DNA of 59,828 bases from Pseudomonadota bacterium (GTDB lineage: Bacteria > Desulfobacterota > Desulfobulbia > Desulfobulbales > JAGXFP01), in the NCBI GenBank assembly GCA_018814305.1, contig JAHJAA010000050.1, forward strand, positions 1 through 59,828, given 5' to 3'. Below are positions 1-6,454 of this stretch, one piece after another (the first letter of the stretch is position 1; each line of letters opens with the position of its first letter). Below the pieces are notes generated by a model. The model ran no database searches. It saw nothing but the letters and a program-made list of their open reading frames with translations, and was not told where the DNA came from. The position numbers and the translations under genes are program-made.

Positions 1-76
1 ATCGGGTAGCCGGGGGTTTTTAGCCCCCAGCCCCCACACCACCCTGCGTGCGGCCCCGCACAGGGCGGTTCACTTG
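1..76 (-). repeat. Structured repeat, copy 1; resembles a group II intron 3' end (domains V-VI)
   Basis: This copy and the one at 2297-2371 start with the same 10 bases after ATCG and end at GTTCACTTG, in the same orientation, with no similarity outside those limits. Read on the minus strand there is a hairpin with CCCTGTGCGG pairing to CCGCACGCAGGG across a two-base bulge, then a second GC-rich hairpin, then CTACCCGAT. The bulged hairpin and an A seven bases before a terminal AT are what domains V and VI of group II introns show, so I infer a detached intron end. No reverse transcriptase gene is present. The window begins exactly at the repeat edge, which suggests an assembly boundary. Confidence 0.5.
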
Positions 77-258
77 GAATGATGAAGCTTGATCCATCCA
101 TCGCGTAACGCGTATAGCCCCTGAGTTTTGAGATAGGCATTGGATAACGCCTGCTGTATTCCCGGAGTTTTAGAGCTACGCCATGGGCCTTTGCTGGTAA
201 AACCACATGCAACTGATATGCCCCAAAGATTAACCTTAAGCAACCTCAAGGCTGTATC

Positions 259-287
259 TTGCGAAGTGTATCACTGGGTGCTATAGT
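259..287 (+). promoter_or_regulatory. Probable sigma-70 promoter of the higBA-like operon
   Basis: TTGCGA at 259-264 and TATAGT at 282-287 are separated by 17 bases. The predicted start of transcription falls near 294, so the toxin message would have almost no leader: it would be leaderless if translation starts at 294, or carry about 12 bases if it starts at 306. I see no ribosome binding site in front of either start codon. Confidence 0.45.
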
Positions 288-293
288 ATTTAT

Positions 294-660
294 ATGAATA
301 ATTTAATGACAAAACATTTTGCAAAGTGGGCGGCAAAGCAAAATATTCCGGTCAATGAACTATATCAGGCATTGGAGGAAGTCCACTCCGGGAAATATGA
401 AGCAAATCTCGGAGGCCATATTTATAAAAAGAGAATTCGTTTTGAAGGCAAAGGGAAAAGCGGCAGTGGCAGAACTATTGTCTGCTACCAAAAAGGAGAT
501 AAGGCAATTTTTGTCCATGGATGCAAAAAACGAAAAATCAAATTTATCAAACAAAGAGCTTATAGCTTTTAAAGAGTTTGCAAAAATCCTACTCGGGCTG
601 TCTGAAGAGCAAATTAAAACAGCCTTGCGGGTAGGAGATTTCACAGAGGTGCAACCATGA
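294..660 (+). pseudogene. higB: RelE/HigB-type mRNA interferase toxin, frameshifted
   Basis: The first frame (to 572) reads as the N-terminal three quarters of a RelE/HigB toxin of the type paired with XRE antitoxins: KHFAKWAAK, the ANLGGHIYKKRI segment and GKGKSGSGRTIV. It then runs out of family after FVHG. The expected C-terminal part, with KNEKSNLSNKEL and LLGLSEEQIKTALRVG, continues in the next frame to a stop at 658-660. The switch lies at or next to six A residues at 525-530. One missing or extra base class there would restore a toxin of about 120 residues. The gene is therefore broken, or read by frameshifting, or affected by a homopolymer error. The stop overlaps the start of higA by four bases (ATGA). 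Confidence 0.75.
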
Positions 661-962
661 GAGAATCAATGGTAAAATCAATAACAAGCACTATTAAAGA
701 TTTAAACAAAAGTGGAGTGGTTGACGAAATCACAATGAGGAACATTGAAAATCTTTGTATTCCAGATGTTCACGAATATACCCCCGAACAAATTATTTCT
801 ATTAGAAAAAAGTTTCGGCTTAGTCAGGCCGCTTTGGCTTCAATATTTAACATAAGCCCCTCAACTGTCCAGAAATGGGAGCAAGGGAACAAAAGACCCA
901 CTGGTGCTTCTCAAAAGTTGTTAGACATAATCGAGCGGAAGGGTCTGCAAGCACTCGTATAA
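657..962 (+). CDS. higA: HigA/NadS-type antitoxin, XRE-family helix-turn-helix protein
   Basis: This 101-residue protein has an N-terminal toxin-binding stretch and a C-terminal helix-turn-helix. The segment FRLSQAALASIFNISPSTVQ, followed by KWEQGNKRPTGASQKLL, is the classic XRE motif of HigA/NadS antitoxins. GAGGTG seven bases before the ATG at 657 supports this start, although an in-frame ATG at 669 is possible. The toxin-first order with an ATGA overlap is the normal higBA layout and implies translational coupling. It should bind the toxin and repress the shared promoter near 259-287. It appears intact while its partner is frameshifted. Confidence 0.85.
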   Translation: MRESMVKSITSTIKDLNKSGVVDEITMRNIENLCIPDVHEYTPEQIISIRKKFRLSQAALASIFNISPSTVQKWEQGNKRPTGASQKLLDIIERKGLQALV

Positions 963-991
963 ATTATAAAATCCTGGCATATCAATGTAAT

Positions 992-1052
992 TCAGCGGAT
1001 GGCGTGATCGTCAGCGGCGCTGACGCGGCAAGTTCATTGGCGCCACCGCTGA
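992..1052. repeat. Long imperfect inverted repeat downstream of higA
   Basis: TCAGCGGATGGCG at 992-1004 pairs with CGCCACCGCTGA at 1041-1052 as a 12-base-pair stem with a single unpaired A. Inside it lies a second perfect palindrome, GTCAGCGGCGCTGAC, at 1010-1024. No U-run follows, so it is not a standard terminator. The single extrahelical base recalls integron attC sites, but the core-site consensus is missing. Its role is unknown. The remainder of 963-1232 shows no gene. Confidence 0.6.
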
Positions 1053-1232
1053 CTAAAGACATTGAGCCTACAGAAAAACCCTAACTACTGGAATTATTGA
1101 CTAAAATACTGTAAAACCCGAGTGTTTATTGCATTAACACCGCTTAACCTCTGCACCGAATATTACAATAGCAAAATTCAAACCAAATGGTAGTCCCCCA
1201 GGGGATATTCTCCCCTTTTTTTCTCTCCCCAG

Positions 1233-1702
1233 ATTCAGAAAGGCACCTTTGATTAAACTCTGAACTATCTGGCTGATCACCCTTTGAATTTATCTGCTTT
1301 CATTTCCCGTTACAAAAACGATGAAACCCGGCCCCGCAATGCCCCGATGATTCTGTAAAAATCGTTCTTTTTGCTTACTCCAAGGGCATTATCCACAGCC
1401 GCAAGATTGCCAAGGCCTGTATCGAGAACAAGGTGTCAAGAGCACTGTCAACTGATACCCAACCCCACTTCACCACAAGCTCCAACTTTATCAGCAATAT
1501 GGATGCCGCAACTATCCGCCTCTTCCGCGATGTTCTTCTGTACTGTGATCAAATGGATTTAGTCGGGAAGGAGATGTTTGCCATGGATGGATGCAAACTG
1601 TCCAGCAATGCCTCCAAGGAAAGGAGTGGCACCGCTGATCATGGTTATGCCCCAAGAAATAATACTTTGAAGCACGTCATTAAGTACGGTATAATGTACT
1701 AA
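1233..1702 (+). pseudogene. IS1182-like DDE transposase remnant (N-terminal part)
   Basis: Pieces of a transposase N-terminus are readable in two frames. IQKGTFD at 1233-1253 is followed by a TAA stop, then TLNYLADHPLNLSAFISRYK and NDETRPRNAPMIL. A frame change near 1355 leads to KIVLFAYSKGIIHSRKIAKA, RALSTDTQPHFTT and MFAMDGCKLSSNASKERSGT. These match the order of the N-terminal and first catalytic segments of IS1182-type transposases. Similarity ends near 1650. The catalytic core beyond the first Asp is absent and no terminal inverted repeats are visible, so this is a dead fragment. Its DNA now leads into the promoter of the next toxin-antitoxin operon. Confidence 0.75.
1667..1700 (+). promoter_or_regulatory. 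Sigma-70 promoter with overlapping operator for the Phd/ParE operon
   Basis: TTGAAG at 1667-1672 and a consensus TATAAT at 1690-1695 are 17 bases apart. The inverted repeat AGTAC (1683-1687) / GTACT (1696-1700) brackets the -10 box. That placement suits autorepression by the antitoxin or the antitoxin-toxin complex, as known for Phd/YefM families. Confidence 0.65.
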
Positions 1703-1722
1703 ATTCCAACTTGAGGTGCATT

Positions 1723-2004
1723 ATGCAAAGAATGAGAATCGATCAAGACATCCATTCAATGTCCGAGTTCCGGACGGGAATTGCCACCTTTTTGAAACAA
1801 GTTCATGATACAAAAAGACCACTCGTAATAACACAGCATGGCAAAGGAGTTGCCGTTTTACTTGACGTTTCAGAATATGAGGCGATGCAAGAAAAAATTG
1901 AACTATTAGGAGATATACAAATTTCCATAGCTCAACTTGGTGCCGGGAAAGGAATTGAGCATAATTTGGCTAAAGATACTCTCCTTGATCGAATAACAAA
2001 ATGA
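1723..2004 (+). CDS. Phd/YefM-family antitoxin
   Basis: About 93 residues. The segment SMSEFRTGIATFLKQVHDTK, followed by PLVITQHGKGVAVLLDVSEY, is the Phd/YefM fold: an N-terminal DNA-binding dimer with a beta-strand ending in a D-V-x-x-Y-type motif. The ATG at 1723 has GAGG six bases upstream, and a TTG at 1711 would also be in frame but has no site. It overlaps the toxin start by four bases (ATGA). It should neutralise the ParE-type toxin downstream and repress the promoter at 1667-1695. Both genes look intact, so this is probably a live module. Confidence 0.85.
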   Translation: MQRMRIDQDIHSMSEFRTGIATFLKQVHDTKRPLVITQHGKGVAVLLDVSEYEAMQEKIELLGDIQISIAQLGAGKGIEHNLAKDTLLDRITK

Positions 2005-2297
2005 AAATAATCTGGTCACCCCTTTCACTCGAGAGAGCAGGAGAAATTGCCGACTATATCGCCCTTGACAAAACCACCGCAGCAATAGAATGGATTGAAA
2101 CATTATTTGATAAAGTCGAAATACTAAAATCTTCTCCCAAAATTGGCAGGATAGTTCCTGAATCATGCAGAGAGGATATTCGAGAGTTATTATTCGGCAA
2201 TTATCGAATCATTTATTTGGCAGACGAAAAGAAAATCTCGATACTGACAATTCGTCATGGTAAACAAATAATGCCCATTGATGAGCTGCAGGCATAA
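2001..2297 (+). CDS. parE: ParE/RelE-superfamily toxin
   Basis: This 98-residue protein starts with KIIWSPLSLERAGEIADYIA and continues through a helix pair to REDIRELLFGNYRIIYLADE and ISILTIRHGKQ. That is the ParE/RelE fold, with the conserved R-x-L-x-x-G-x-Y-R-I-x-Y strand. ParE members poison DNA gyrase and RelE members cleave mRNA; the sequence resembles ParE more, but the target cannot be decided here. The last A of its TAA stop is also the first base of the intron-like repeat at 2297, so the module abuts that repeat exactly. Confidence 0.85.
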   Translation: MKIIWSPLSLERAGEIADYIALDKTTAAIEWIETLFDKVEILKSSPKIGRIVPESCREDIRELLFGNYRIIYLADEKKISILTIRHGKQIMPIDELQA

Positions 2298-2371
2298 TCG
2301 GGTAGCCGGGGTTTTTCCACCCCGGCCCACCCACCACCCTGTATGCGGCTCCGCACAGGGCAGTTCACTTG
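2297..2371 (-). repeat. Structured repeat, copy 2; resembles a group II intron 3' end (domains V-VI)
   Basis: Direct repeat of 1-76 with compensating changes in the stems. On the minus strand CCCTGTGCGG pairs with CCGCATACAGGG, keeping the two-base bulge, and the second hairpin is GGGGTGGAAAAACCCC. It ends in CTACCCGAT. Base pairing is kept although the sequence has drifted, which supports selection on RNA structure at some time. Neighbouring DNA does not resemble the flank of copy 1. Confidence 0.5.
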
Positions 2372-2519
2372 ACCAGTAGTGCGTCAACAAAACAGAGGCC
2401 GTACTCAAGGGGCTATTAAGGATTTCCAGGAGCCCTCGGCGCGAAAGAGATTGGAACAGATGTTTTCATAAAATCGATCAAATTAGATTGAAATACGTGC
2501 AGACCAAAAGGAATAGCCC

Positions 2520-2741
2520 ATGCCGATTTTTGAATTTGAGTGTAGAGAGTGTAGTAACAAATTTGAAGAATTATCAAAGGTGCAAGAAAAAATCTGCTGT
2601 CCTCAATGCAAATCATGCAATCTCAAAAAACTAATCTCAGCCTTTGGTACAAACTCAAATACTAACAAATGCAACTGGGGTGACCCCAGCCTACCTAACA
2701 AGAAAGAGTTCGAGCGAATAAGATCCAAGGATTCTGAGTAA
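2520..2741 (+). CDS. FmdB-type zinc ribbon protein
   Basis: Small protein of 73 residues opening with MPIFEFECRECSNKFEEL. Two CxxC knuckles are visible, CREC near residue 9 and CPQC near residue 28, followed by a third Cys. This is the FmdB putative regulatory zinc-ribbon family. AAAGGAA precedes the ATG. FmdB proteins are widespread but poorly characterised; a regulatory or nucleic-acid-binding role is assumed from the fold. The tail after residue 45 is polar and probably disordered. The gene is AT-rich like the island to its left and may belong to it. Confidence 0.75.
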   Translation: MPIFEFECRECSNKFEELSKVQEKICCPQCKSCNLKKLISAFGTNSNTNKCNWGDPSLPNKKEFERIRSKDSE

Positions 2742-3030
2742 ACAAACCTTGCCAAAAGTTTAAGTAACCAAGGTGGCAACTAAAACTAATAATATCAAAA
2801 CATTCTACGCACATGACCGGAGCAAAATTGCCGGCTTTCAGTTTACAGGTGGATTAATCCAGAAGACAGCAACCATCAACCAGCCAGAAATCTTTTCATA
2901 TCCCCTCGTCACTCAATATGATTTCACCAATGTTATTCAAGGCGGAAACCTCTGCGCAGGTCAGTGAACTCGTCTGGAGGCGTTTCCCGTGGATCTGTAA
3001 CCAAACAAGATGAGCTCTTATCCGGTGAAT
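2742..3030. other. Intergenic stretch with one doubtful small ORF
   Basis: A 64-codon plus-strand frame with a GTG start spans 2773-2967. It has no good ribosome binding site and I recognise no motif, so I do not call it a gene. No terminator or promoter is clear here. The stretch marks the end of the AT-rich island before the minus-strand core block. Confidence 0.4.
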
Positions 3031-3864
3031 TCAGGTGTGCGGGATAATACCGAAAAGCAGCACTTCCAATTGTTGAACGGCTTGACGGGCAAAGGCCAGG
3101 ACATCTTCCAGAAGGATTGGTTGGAAATTATCGGGATCATTAACGTTGGCGATCACTGATAACCCGAGAACCCGCATCCCTGCATGGCGGGCAACGATCA
3201 CCTCGGGAACCGTCGACATGCCCACACTATCCGCCCCACAAGCTCGAAGATAACGGGTTTCAGCCGGGGTCTCGAGGCTAGGACCTGGAACGGCACAATA
3301 AACCCCTTCATGCAGGTTGGTTACACCTAAATCCCGAGCCACATTCTGAGTCCGAGCGATCAAGTCCGGATCATAGGCAGCAGACAAATCCAAGAAACGA
3401 GGCCCCCACTCCTCGATGTTTGGCCCACGCAAAGGATTATCCGGGATAAAGTTGAGATGATCACGGATTATCATCAGCGAACCCGGAGCAAAAGCGGGGT
3501 TCAGACCCCCGGCTGCATTGGTTACAATCAAAGAGGAAGCTCCAAGCAAGGCGAGAACCCGCAAAGGCAGGGTTAATTCCTGGGTGGAATATCCCTCGTA
3601 ATAATGGAGACGCCCCTGAAGGACCGCCAGGTGACGGCCGGCCAGGGTGCCGGTGACCAGATTACCGTCATGACCTGGACCAGTGGGCCAGGGAAATCCG
3701 GGAATGGCGGCGTAGGGCGTGATCACCGGATCAGTGATCTTCCCAGCCATAGCGCCGAGACCGGAGCCTAGAATAACTACGATTTCGGGGGCACAATCAA
3801 GGGCGTCATTGAGATAATGAACTGCCTCTTCAACCCGCTGCCGATACCTCTCCGAATCAATCAT
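3031..3864 (-). CDS. Purine nucleoside phosphorylase (inosine/guanosine type)
   Basis: About 277 residues, the usual length of the trimeric PNP class. VVILGSGLGAMAG forms the phosphate-binding loop near residue 30, and HYYEG, TNAAGGLNP and VGMSTVPEVIVARH are the purine and phosphate contact motifs of the family. It splits inosine or guanosine (deoxy forms too) with phosphate to base and ribose-1-phosphate in cytoplasmic purine salvage. The ATG at 3864 has GGGAGTGAGG just upstream and is preferred over the GTG at 3888, which overlaps the marC stop. It is the last gene of an overlapping group with marC and the diguanylate cyclase. Confidence 0.9.
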   Translation of the reverse strand: MIDSERYRQRVEEAVHYLNDALDCAPEIVVILGSGLGAMAGKITDPVITPYAAIPGFPWPTGPGHDGNLVTGTLAGRHLAVLQGRLHYYEGYSTQELTLPLRVLALLGASSLIVTNAAGGLNPAFAPGSLMIIRDHLNFIPDNPLRGPNIEEWGPRFLDLSAAYDPDLIARTQNVARDLGVTNLHEGVYCAVPGPSLETPAETRYLRACGADSVGMSTVPEVIVARHAGMRVLGLSVIANVNDPDNFQPILLEDVLAFARQAVQQLEVLLFGIIPHT

Positions 3865-3884
3865 ATCCTCACTCCCGCGACTGA

Positions 3885-4520
3885 TCACCCAGCCAGTACC
3901 GGAAATAGCTGACGCAGTCCGTTGGCGATAAACTCAACCCCCACCGCCGCCATCACTAGTCCCATCAACCGAGTCACCACATTGATCCCGGTCCGGCCGA
4001 GCAGGTCAGAAATAACCGGTGCCAATCGAAACAGGAACCAGGTCACCAATCCCAACACCGCAATTCCGCTCGCCAGAATCAAATAATGCGAAAGTGAGGA
4101 CTGCCGCTGGGCGTATAGGATCACGGTACTGATCGCTCCAGGGCCAGCCAGGAGCGGGGTGGCCAGAGGTACCACCGCCACGGATTCCCGTTCTTCGGAG
4201 TCCGCTGCCTCCTCCGCATTTTGCTTAACAGAACTCATCCGGGCATGGAGCATTGAAATGGACATGAGCAAAATCAGAATGCCGCCACCAACCCGAAACG
4301 AAGCGATGGAAATGCCGAAAAAAGCAAGAATCATCTCACCGGTAACCAAAACCACCAACAGAATAACGGTGGTCGCCATGGCGGAAACCATACTGGTCCT
4401 CTTTCGCGCAACAGCAGGTTGGCCACTGGTCAGATTTATAAAGACTGGCACGGCCCCAAGGGGATTGACAATCGCCATCATTGCAACAAAAAACTTGATA
4501 TACTCAGCCCAGCTTTCCAT
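3885..4520 (-). CDS. MarC-family integral membrane protein
   Basis: About 211 residues with six hydrophobic segments. The opening FVAMMAIVNPLGAVPVFINL and the central PLATPLLAGPGAISTVILYA are the two repeated MarC signature regions. The family was once linked to multiple antibiotic resistance, but that link was withdrawn and the transported substrate remains unknown. A charged, Glu-rich loop near residues 100-115 lies between the two halves. GGAAAGGG precedes the ATG at 4520, with in-frame ATGs at 4532-4538 as alternatives. The start overlaps the end of the diguanylate cyclase gene by about 17 bases, which implies coupled translation. Confidence 0.85.
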   Translation of the reverse strand: MESWAEYIKFFVAMMAIVNPLGAVPVFINLTSGQPAVARKRTSMVSAMATTVILLVVLVTGEMILAFFGISIASFRVGGGILILLMSISMLHARMSSVKQNAEEAADSEERESVAVVPLATPLLAGPGAISTVILYAQRQSSLSHYLILASGIAVLGLVTWFLFRLAPVISDLLGRTGINVVTRLMGLVMAAVGVEFIANGLRQLFPVLAG

Positions 4521-5367
4521 GACCCTTTCCATCATCATCCAGGGTAAGATGCTGAATTGAATTTTTGCCGCTTTTTTTCACTTCATACATTAGACGATCA
4601 GCCATATAGACGATTTGACTAATATCAATCGCTGCCCGAGTGGACGTTATCATACCGATACTGAAGGTCACCGGATATCCATGCTCACCCATGGCAGACA
4701 ATAGGGCCTGGCGAATTTTTTCCATGGCGCCAATGGCGGCAACCGCATCCGCTTCGGGAAAGAACAAGGTGAACTCATCACCACCGATTCGAGCCAGCAG
4801 ATCAAGTTTCCGACAATTCCGGCGGATCACCTCAACAATCAGCTGTAAGAGTTGATCCCCTTTGGCATGCCCAAAGGTGTCATTAACCGTTTTGAAGTTA
4901 TCCAAATCAATGTAGGCGAGGGTAACCGGATGATGAAAACGCCGGGCCCGTTCAAATTCATCGGCAATCCGTTCGAAAAAGGCTCGCCGGTTCATGGCTC
5001 CGGTCAAGACATCGGTATCGGCCGCCGCCTCCTCATCTTTAAGTTTCTGACGAAATCCTCCAACAAAATGAGCAATCAGCAAAAAGATCAACAAGCGGAC
5101 CCCGGAATTCCAAAAGAGAATCCAGGCGTGGGAATATTGACTTCCGGAGGTGACATCGGCATACCCCCAGGCCACGGCGGAAAGAAAGGAGATTACATAG
5201 GCCATCCTTCTCCCGCCATACCACGCTTCAAGGTAGATGGGGATAATATAAAAGATCGAGGTCGAAATTTCCGGCCCGACGGCAATATCCCCCAGACACA
5301 ACCCGGCAACCAGAATGGAGCAGATCAAGGAAATCTTGATTTTCGAAAGGTTCTCAAAGAAGGACAT
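4504..5367 (-). CDS. Membrane-bound diguanylate cyclase (GGDEF)
   Basis: About 287 residues. Four hydrophobic segments fill residues 8-105, then a short linker leads to a GGDEF domain with DVLTGAMNRRAFF, YIDLDNFKTVNDTFGHAKGD and the intact active-site motif in ARIGGDEFTLFF. RKLD lies five residues before GGDEF, so the RxxD inhibitory site for product feedback is present. It should make cyclic di-GMP from two GTP at the inner membrane, with the N-terminal membrane part as an unidentified sensor. The ATG at 5367 has GAGG nine bases upstream. It overlaps marC, which puts PNP, MarC and the cyclase in one transcript. Confidence 0.9.
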   Translation of the reverse strand: MSFFENLSKIKISLICSILVAGLCLGDIAVGPEISTSIFYIIPIYLEAWYGGRRMAYVISFLSAVAWGYADVTSGSQYSHAWILFWNSGVRLLIFLLIAHFVGGFRQKLKDEEAAADTDVLTGAMNRRAFFERIADEFERARRFHHPVTLAYIDLDNFKTVNDTFGHAKGDQLLQLIVEVIRRNCRKLDLLARIGGDEFTLFFPEADAVAAIGAMEKIRQALLSAMGEHGYPVTFSIGMITSTRAAIDISQIVYMADRLMYEVKKSGKNSIQHLTLDDDGKGHGKLG

Positions 5368-5457
5368 CAACAGCCTCAATCAAATACACTTAAATCATTC
5401 TCAATTTCCAGGGAGACCAACACTTCACTTGGTCACCCCACAAGATCCACAATTACC

Positions 5458-5600
5458 TAGTTTTCATCCAGAAACGGTCTTTTTCGAGAATCTCTGCGTC
5501 AAACCGCACAGTTGCTTGTGCGGCGTACCCATGTACGCCTCCGCGCAACTGTTTGTTTTCCTGGACCTTCTCGAAAAATCCTCGTTTATGAATTGAAAAC
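5458..5600 (+). repeat. Palindromic interspersed repeat, copy A (divergent core)
   Basis: Begins TAGTTTTCATCCAGAAACG and ends CGTTTATGAATTGAAAAC, decayed versions of the terminal inverted repeats seen in full at 12624-12769. The arms keep pairing inward: TTCGAGAA with TTCTCGAA and CAGTTGC with GCAACTG. At the apex is GTACCCATGTAC, nearly the GTACCCAAGTAC found in the other copies, while the arms between are unrelated in sequence. This shows a family that conserves ends, apex and foldability rather than sequence. Confidence 0.75.
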
Positions 5601-5612
5601 AACACGTTTCAT

Positions 5613-5641
5613 CATCCGTAAAGTCTGCGACTTTACGGATG
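5613..5641. repeat. Perfect 13-bp hairpin between two palindromic repeats
   Basis: CATCCGTAAAGTC pairs without mismatch with GACTTTACGGATG across the three-base loop TGC. The outer flanks GTTTCATCATCC and GGATGGGAACTA resemble the family ends TAGTTTCCATCC, so this may be a minimal or internally deleted member of the same repeat family. Confidence 0.7.
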
Positions 5642-5650
5642 GGAACTACC

Positions 5651-5801
5651 TAGTTTCCATCCAGAAACGAGGATTTTTGTTCGAGAGCAAGGCGCGAAGG
5701 CGACGAAAAAGCGGAGCGTACTTGGGTACGTGAGCATTTTTCGGCAACTGAGCAACGCAGCTATCGGACCAAAAGACCGTTTCGGGACGAGAACTACCTA
5801 G
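5651..5801 (-). repeat. Palindromic interspersed repeat, copy B
   Basis: Starts with TAGTTTCCATCCAGAAACG and contains the apex GTACTTGGGTAC. Its first 128 or so bases differ at about three positions from the reverse complement of 12624-12769. Its right end has decayed to CGTTTCGGGACGAGAACTA. It reaches into the downstream gene: the TAG stop and last Arg codon of the DUF502 protein lie within the repeat end. Confidence 0.85.
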
Positions 5802-6411
5802 CGGAATGGCCGGTGGTGGCCCCTGATTTTCTGTCCTCGATAATCCCGGCGCTCATCACAAAACGCATGGCTTGATCAAGGGGAAGGCTCAAGGGAACGA
5901 CAGAGGTCAAGGGAACAATCACCGTAAATCCACCCATCTGGTAACTCATGGGGATATAAACCGCCACTTGCTCAGAGTTAACTTCAGGGGTCTGAAGAAA
6001 ATCCAGATTTTTTCGAGTGAGAATTCCAACATGTCGAACCCCCTCGGTCAGGGTAACCAATACCACCTGCCGAGGCCCCTTACTCTCCCCCTGCACCAGA
6101 AAACCTAAAAAATCACGGGTAGCGCCGTAGATACTCTTGATCAAGGGAATTCGATATATCACCTTCTCCAGATAAGCGGCGATTCGCTTTATAATCAGGA
6201 CTTCAGTAAAAAAACCAACCAGAAAAACAAGGAGGATTCCCACCAGAACTCCGAGCCCGGGACGATAAAAGTCGTTGGGTAAAAAATGCTGCATCAACCC
6301 GCCCAGAAGGCTTTCCGCACCACCGATCAACCAGATCAGCAAATAAAGCGTCAGGGCTAACGGCAGCAGGGCCGCCAACCCGGTCAAAAATCTTTTTCTG
6401 AGAAGCTTCAC
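5794..6411 (-). CDS. DUF502-family inner-membrane protein
   Basis: About 205 residues. Two strong membrane segments near residues 10-30 and 55-80 (GLAALLPLALTLYLLIWLIG and GVLVGILLVFLVGFF) flank a periplasmic loop. A soluble part follows with the family stretch YRIPLIKSIYGATRDFLGF and PMSYQMGGFTVIVP. DUF502 proteins have no proven biochemical role. A GTG at 6411 preceded by GGGAGG is the likely start; an ATG 33 bases upstream lacks a site. The last codons and the stop come from palindromic repeat copy B, so the C-terminus may have been altered by its insertion. It lies 43 bases after the upstream secreted-protein gene, probably in one operon. Confidence 0.8.
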   Translation of the reverse strand: MKLLRKRFLTGLAALLPLALTLYLLIWLIGGAESLLGGLMQHFLPNDFYRPGLGVLVGILLVFLVGFFTEVLIIKRIAAYLEKVIYRIPLIKSIYGATRDFLGFLVQGESKGPRQVVLVTLTEGVRHVGILTRKNLDFLQTPEVNSEQVAVYIPMSYQMGGFTVIVPLTSVVPLSLPLDQAMRFVMSAGIIEDRKSGATTGHSAR

Positions 6412-6454
6412 CGAATCCCTCCCCCCGACACCATTACCCCACACCTATAGTAAT

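Larger units (their letters stand above)
5380..5793. other. Intergenic region filled by three successive palindromes
   Basis: No gene is visible. After about 75 bases upstream of the diguanylate cyclase the interval consists of the palindromic element at 5458-5600, a short perfect hairpin at 5613-5641, and a second element at 5651-5801 that runs into the end of the next gene. Small reading frames here are by-products of the repeats. Confidence 0.7.

Noticed and set aside
992-1052. Integron attC site next to a toxin-antitoxin cassette
   Set aside because: The hairpin has a single bulged base, but the flanks lack the RYYYAAC and GTTRRRY core sites, and no integrase gene is in the window.
2773-2967. 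Small plus-strand gene with a GTG start
   Set aside because: No ribosome binding site, no recognisable motif, and it lies in a composition typical of spacer DNA.
5500-5733. Small plus-strand frames across the palindromic repeats
   Set aside because: They arise from repeat DNA, differ between copies and have no translation signals.
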